Of a DNA stretch of 10,289 nt, positions 7,047 to 10,289 are shown one piece after another. Numbering within the stretch: the stretch's first letter is position 1; the number at the start of each line of letters is the position of its first letter. The DNA is taken from positions 1 through 10,289 of the forward strand of contig URDV01000061.1 in assembly GCA_900546605.1 (NCBI GenBank), read 5' to 3'. Made by a program: the position numbers and the translations under genes. The DNA is from an uncultured Prevotella sp. (GTDB lineage: Bacteria; Bacteroidota; Bacteroidia; Bacteroidales; Bacteroidaceae). The notes beneath the pieces were generated by a model. That model made no database searches, had not been told where the DNA came from, and saw only the letters and a program-made list of their open reading frames with translations.

Positions 7047-7280
7047 TCATTTATCCTCACTGCTTTGTTTTACCTTTCTCATTTCACTCAGTTCATGGAG
7101 TAAATTCACCTTTTCGATAGGGAGCTTATTCAGTTTTACTTGTCGCTTATTATACTTCCACCAATTTAGCAAGCCCCTATTTTCAATTTTTTTCTTATTG
7201 GGCAAATGTTGGTGTTCTGCCACAAAAGCTTTTAGAGCTTGGTAATTTTGCCACCAATTTGCTTCGTTCTTTTCAGCCAT
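7047..7280 (-). CDS. Small orphan helicase-associated (HA) domain protein
   Basis: The ATG at 7280 gives a 77-residue product. It fits one helicase-associated domain: NWWQNYQALKAFVAEHQHLP, then GLLNWWKYNKRQ, then a final leucine-rich helix (LPIEKVNLLHELSEMR). The W..Y..L....H..LP ... L..W...R pattern is usual for HA repeats fused to superfamily 2 helicases in Bacteroidota, which probably bind DNA or RNA. No helicase motor is nearby, so this is either a genuine stand-alone domain or a fragment of a larger gene. The frame stays open upstream to a GTG at 7349 (100 residues), but those extra residues do not resemble the domain. An AAGGAGG (7332-7338) lies about 50 bases before the ATG, so it does not help to choose the start. 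The gene follows the DPP IV stop closely and may be read through from it. Its function is unknown. Confidence 0.6.
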   Translation of the reverse strand: MAEKNEANWWQNYQALKAFVAEHQHLPNKKKIENRGLLNWWKYNKRQVKLNKLPIEKVNLLHELSEMRKVKQSSEDK

Positions 7281-7359
7281 ATAATTAGGAATTGAAGAAT
7301 TATAAAAAGAGGATGCATCGTTTTGATACACCCTCCTTAAGAAATACACCTATAGTAGG

Positions 7360-9594
7360 TTACTGAGCAGGTTGCAACTTTTCAACAAAGAAGTTGCTGA
7401 TAGTTTTAAACAAGTGTAAACGCGTGTTGCCACCAAAAATGTTATGATTGCGATTGGTGTACACTTGTTGGCGGAACATTTTACCAGCTTGTACATAAGC
7501 CTCGCTCACCTCAGTAAAGTTGCGGAAGTGTACATTGTCGTCAGCTGTGCCATGCACCAATAACAAGTCGCCATGCAAATTTTGCGCACGTTGAATGGGG
7601 TTGATGGCATAGCCTGTAGCATTTTCCTTAGGTGTGCGCATGTAACGCTCGGTGTAAACTGTGTCGTAGTACTTCCAATTGCTGGGGGCTGCAACAGCTA
7701 CACCCGCACGGAACACAGGACGGCCTTCACTCATCGACATAAGAGTGTTAAAGCCCCCAAAGCTCCAACCCCAAATGGCAATGCGTTGCTTGTCAACATA
7801 AGGTAGTGAACCTAAGTAAAGTACAGCCTCTACTTGGTCCTTTGATTCCTTGTCACCAATGTTTAAGTAAGTACACTTTTCAAAGGCAGCACCACGAGCA
7901 CCCGTTCCGCGTCCATCAACACAAGCAAACACGAAGCCTTGCTGCGCCATGTAACTCTCAAACACACCACCAGGATAAAAACCCATACTCCATGCATCGG
8001 TCACCTCTTGCGATCCAGGACCTGAGTATTGGTACATGATAACGGGATATTTCTTTGACGCATCAAAGTTTTTAGGCTTAATCATCCAACCATTTAACTC
8101 TACTCCCTCAGAGGTTTTAAATGTGAAGAACTCCTTTTGGCCTAACAATGAAGAAACGTCGTCCTTCAACTTTTGGTTGTCAACCAAGGTTGAGAGTTTT
8201 TTGCCATTTGATGCATCGCACAAGGTGGTAACAGGGGGTTGTGTGGCTGAAGAGTAAATGTTCATAAAATACTTCATCGATGTGCTAAAGGTGGCAGCAT
8301 TGCTTCCTACAGAAGTTGACAGTTTGTGCTCTTTACCCCCCTTGTCGGTGCAGTAAACGGCAGTGCGCAAGGGACTCTCTTGATGTGAGGCATAGTAAAA
8401 GCGCCCTGTTTTGTTGTCATAGCCATAAAAGGCCGACACATCATAATTGCCTTTCGTAATTTGGCGCTCTAACTTGCCATTAAGGTTGTACCAATAAATG
8501 TGTTTATAGCCAGAACGGTCGCTAATATAAGCAAAATGGTCGCCATAGAACTTAAGACTACCATAGGCTGACTCGGGCACATATTTATCCACCTCTTCAC
8601 GTACAGCTAATTTGCACTCTGTGCTGCGTGGGTTGGCCATGTAAATGTCCATGCGGTCTTGGTGACGGTTGAGTGTGACAACAGCCAATTTGGTGGGGTC
8701 TGACGTAAACTGAATGCGAGGAACATATCCATCGCTATCAAGAGGTAACTTTAAAGTACGAGTGGCACGGCTCTTTATGTCGAAGGTGAGTACCGTTACA
8801 TCACTATTCTTAGCACCTGCTACGGGGTACTTGTAGTTATAGGCTCCTGGGTATTCGTCATACTCTTGACGAGTAGGATAACTACCTTTGAACTCTTGAA
8901 TGTTATAAATGGGTACTTTGCTTTCATCATAACGCACCCATGCTAACATTTGGCTATCGGCTGAAAAATCGAAGGAACGGTTGGTGCTGAATTCCTCTTC
9001 GTTTACCCAATCAGGCAGACCATTAATAATTTCGTTGAACTTACCATCCTTTGTAATTTGGCTTTCAGCATTGCCAAACAAGAGTTTTACCAAGTAAAGG
9101 TTGTTGTCGCGTACAAAGGCTATCATGTTGCCATCGGGTGAGAAAATGGGCATTTGTTGTGGCCCACCATCTGACAAAGGTTCAAACTTTTTATTTTCTA
9201 CATCGTAAATGTAGTAAACGGCAGTATATGAACGACGATAAATGGCTTTAGTTTGTGTGCGCAATAATATGCGGCGCTCGTCGGGCGACATAATGTAACC
9301 ATCAATAGCCTCTAACTTTTTAGGGCCACGTGCCGCATCAACATCAAAGATTACTTGCAACTCTTTTCCTGTTTTAAATGAGCGGCGTATTATTTTCTTA
9401 CTATCGTTAGATAGCTGCGTGTAACTCTCGCCATCCTTCATGGGGTTAACCCCATAAACGTACTGTGGATTATACTTTCCGCCCGCTATATTTTCAAGCG
9501 TGAGTTGTTGTGCTGTTTGTGCCATTAATTGTGAGCTGGTGTATGTTACTCCACTCATAAATAAACTGGCTACAAGTAGTAAAAAGCGTTTCAT
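7360..9594 (-). CDS. dpp4: Dipeptidyl peptidase IV (S9 family serine peptidase), secreted
   Basis: This enzyme removes X-Pro or X-Ala dipeptides from peptide N-termini, probably in the periplasm or on the outer membrane during peptide scavenging. The 744-residue product has a signal peptide (MKRFLLLVASLFM..., cleavage probably after LMA, about residue 25), an eight-bladed beta-propeller domain and a C-terminal alpha/beta-hydrolase domain. The catalytic triad is readable: S611 in GWSFGGF, D685 in HGTADDNVHF and H717 in NRNHNIF. The amino-terminus-binding glutamates are E200/E201 in DWVNEEEF (human DWVYEEE). QYSGPGSQ carries the oxyanion tyrosine and YYDTVYTERYM matches human Tyr662/Tyr666. D644 lies where P. 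gingivalis prolyl tripeptidyl peptidase has, as I recall, Glu636, which favours a dipeptidyl peptidase. Length matches bacterial DPP IV (about 720-750). It is transcribed from the promoter at 9622-9652 with a short leader. Stop is TAA. Confidence 0.95.
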   Translation of the reverse strand: MKRFLLLVASLFMSGVTYTSSQLMAQTAQQLTLENIAGGKYNPQYVYGVNPMKDGESYTQLSNDSKKIIRRSFKTGKELQVIFDVDAARGPKKLEAIDGYIMSPDERRILLRTQTKAIYRRSYTAVYYIYDVENKKFEPLSDGGPQQMPIFSPDGNMIAFVRDNNLYLVKLLFGNAESQITKDGKFNEIINGLPDWVNEEEFSTNRSFDFSADSQMLAWVRYDESKVPIYNIQEFKGSYPTRQEYDEYPGAYNYKYPVAGAKNSDVTVLTFDIKSRATRTLKLPLDSDGYVPRIQFTSDPTKLAVVTLNRHQDRMDIYMANPRSTECKLAVREEVDKYVPESAYGSLKFYGDHFAYISDRSGYKHIYWYNLNGKLERQITKGNYDVSAFYGYDNKTGRFYYASHQESPLRTAVYCTDKGGKEHKLSTSVGSNAATFSTSMKYFMNIYSSATQPPVTTLCDASNGKKLSTLVDNQKLKDDVSSLLGQKEFFTFKTSEGVELNGWMIKPKNFDASKKYPVIMYQYSGPGSQEVTDAWSMGFYPGGVFESYMAQQGFVFACVDGRGTGARGAAFEKCTYLNIGDKESKDQVEAVLYLGSLPYVDKQRIAIWGWSFGGFNTLMSMSEGRPVFRAGVAVAAPSNWKYYDTVYTERYMRTPKENATGYAINPIQRAQNLHGDLLLVHGTADDNVHFRNFTEVSEAYVQAGKMFRQQVYTNRNHNIFGGNTRLHLFKTISNFFVEKLQPAQ

Positions 9595-9621
9595 TGTTGT
9601 GTATTATGTTTTGTTTGTTTG

Positions 9622-9652
9622 CAAAGGTAGTGCAAACTGAGCGCAATACAAA
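9622..9652 (-). promoter_or_regulatory. Predicted promoter of the DPP IV gene
   Basis: On the minus strand this reads TTTG (9652-9649), 19 bases, then TACCTTTG (9629-9622). It is an exact match to the Bacteroidota housekeeping sigma pattern TTTG-N19-TAnnTTTG. The expected start of transcription is near 9615, leaving a leader of about 20 bases before the ATG at 9594. Confidence 0.75.
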
Positions 9653-9700
9653 ATGAATGGCAAAAAGTATTTTTGTTTTGCTTTGTTGGTAAGTAGGTAT

Positions 9701-10225
9701 TTAAAACTTCTCTCCACCCGCTATTTTGAAGAATGTTTTTGCTAATATGACCATGTCTAACCAAAGCGAACGGTGTTCCAAATAAAACAGGTCGTAGTCG
9801 AGTCATTTAAGCATTTTTTCTAATGTGTCTGTATAGCCATTATACAAGGTGGCATACGATGTTACACCAGGACGTATCTTAAACAACTCCTCATATTTGG
9901 GGTTACATTCAATGATTTTGTCTATGTAAAACTTGCGTTCTGGTCGATAGCCCACAAAACTCATATCACCCACAAAAACGTTCCAAAGTTGTGGAAGTTC
10001 GTCAAGGTGATGTACACGAAGGAATACTCCTACCTTTGTTAATATAGGATCCTTTATCTGTCCATTCAAAAGGAGTTGCGGCCCATTCTTCTCGGCCTCA
10101 ACATGCATGCTACGAAATTTGTATATGTAAAAAGGCTTGCCATGTAGCCCTATGCGCTCTTGCTTATAAATGGTAGGCGAGCCATCCTCTAATTTGATAG
10201 CAATGTAACATATCACAATAGTTCG
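9701..10225 (-). pseudogene. Broken undecaprenyl-phosphate sugar-phosphate transferase (WcaJ/PglC superfamily)
   Basis: Such enzymes transfer a sugar-1-phosphate to undecaprenyl phosphate at the inner membrane, the first step of capsule, exopolysaccharide or O-antigen synthesis. From the GTG at 10216 the frame reads IAIKLEDGSPTIYKQERIG, FYIYKFRSM, the catalytic dyad in HHLDELPQLWNV (D72/E73), GDMSFVGYRPERKFY and RPGVTSYATLYNGYTDT. These are the conserved blocks of the bacterial sugar transferase domain. There are two lesions. First, all membrane and re-entrant N-terminal sequence is missing, and an in-frame TAA lies at 10226-10228 just before the homology begins. Second, a TGA at 9803-9805 follows MLK, and the same frame then continues 33 codons as LDYDLFYLEHRSLWLDMVIL... 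to GGEKF and TAA (9701-9703), which is the normal family tail. The TGA sits where relatives have an arginine, consistent with a CGA to TGA change. A truncated but expressed protein cannot be excluded; without its membrane anchor it should not work. Confidence 0.8.
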
Positions 10226-10245
10226 TTATTTTTTGGGGATAAAGG

Positions 10246-10289
10246 CTAAGCGGCTTTGCGCTGCCAGCCAAAGAGTTCTTTGATAGTAT
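10246..10289 (-). CDS. C-terminal tail of an unidentified reading frame, possibly a transposase
   Basis: Running in from the right edge, one minus-strand frame reads TIKELFGWQRKAA and stops at TAG (10246-10248). It is out of frame with the transferase remnant and ends about 20 bases before that homology starts. The short basic/aromatic tail resembles the ends of some Bacteroidota insertion-sequence transposases as I remember them. That would fit an element inserted into the transferase gene. Only 13 residues are visible, so both its coding status and identity are tentative. Confidence 0.25.
   Translation of the reverse strand, partial: TIKELFGWQRKAA

Noticed and set aside
9803..9805. The TGA in the transferase as a recoded amino-acid codon.
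   Set aside because: TGA ends two other genes in this window, tryptophan uses TGG, and relatives have an ordinary arginine here as far as I recall. No selenocysteine-type structure was seen.
9591..9806. A 71-codon minus-strand frame overlapping the TGA of the transferase by four bases (ATGA).
   Set aside because: Its first part is the transferase tail read in the wrong frame. It then runs over the DPP IV promoter and start codon, and it resembles no family I know.

Overview
The window looks like chromosome of a member of Bacteroidota, most likely Bacteroidales and Prevotella-like. The support is a long SecA with the insertions usual in that phylum, an Lnb/DUF4105 membrane protein, a DPP IV-type S9 peptidase, a polysaccharide-initiating sugar transferase with the Bacteroidota-style C-terminal half, and two promoters fitting the Bacteroidota pattern (TTTG, about 19-21 bases, TAnnTTTG). 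The genus is a guess. All recognisable genes lie on the minus strand, so transcription runs from high to low coordinates.

Right edge (about 9700-10289): the remains of an undecaprenyl-phosphate sugar-phosphate transferase. Its N-terminal part is cut off at a junction near 10217-10228. Beyond the junction lies the tail of another reading frame, possibly a transposase. An in-frame TGA then interrupts the C-terminal part, and 33 further codons of family-like sequence follow in the same frame to a TAA. I read it as a pseudogene hit twice. Next, under its own promoter, is a complete secreted dipeptidyl peptidase IV (7360-9594), followed closely by a small orphan helicase-associated (HA) domain gene (7047-7280).

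Middle (6561-7046): a 486-base gene-free stretch dense in structure. In plus-strand order it holds the promoter of the next gene, three TTTTTCAGAAC-like direct repeats just upstream of that promoter, a long hairpin, a REPIN-like inverted pair of repeats (a close single copy is at 4-54), three 23-base tandem repeats each with a dyad, and a hairpin directly after the HA gene stop.

Left half (134-6560): a likely operon-like run of three envelope genes, namely an Lnb-type candidate lipoprotein N-acyltransferase, a PafA-like alkaline phosphatase superfamily protein that has lost most of its catalytic residues, and secA. The first two are only 38 bases apart. secA follows after 176 bases in which I found no firm promoter or terminator. 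A link to protein export and lipoprotein maturation is plausible but rests on position alone.

The best leads are the degenerate PafA-like protein, the doubly broken sugar transferase, and the REPIN-like and tandem repeats. I found no CRISPR array, tRNA, rRNA or obvious new defence system.
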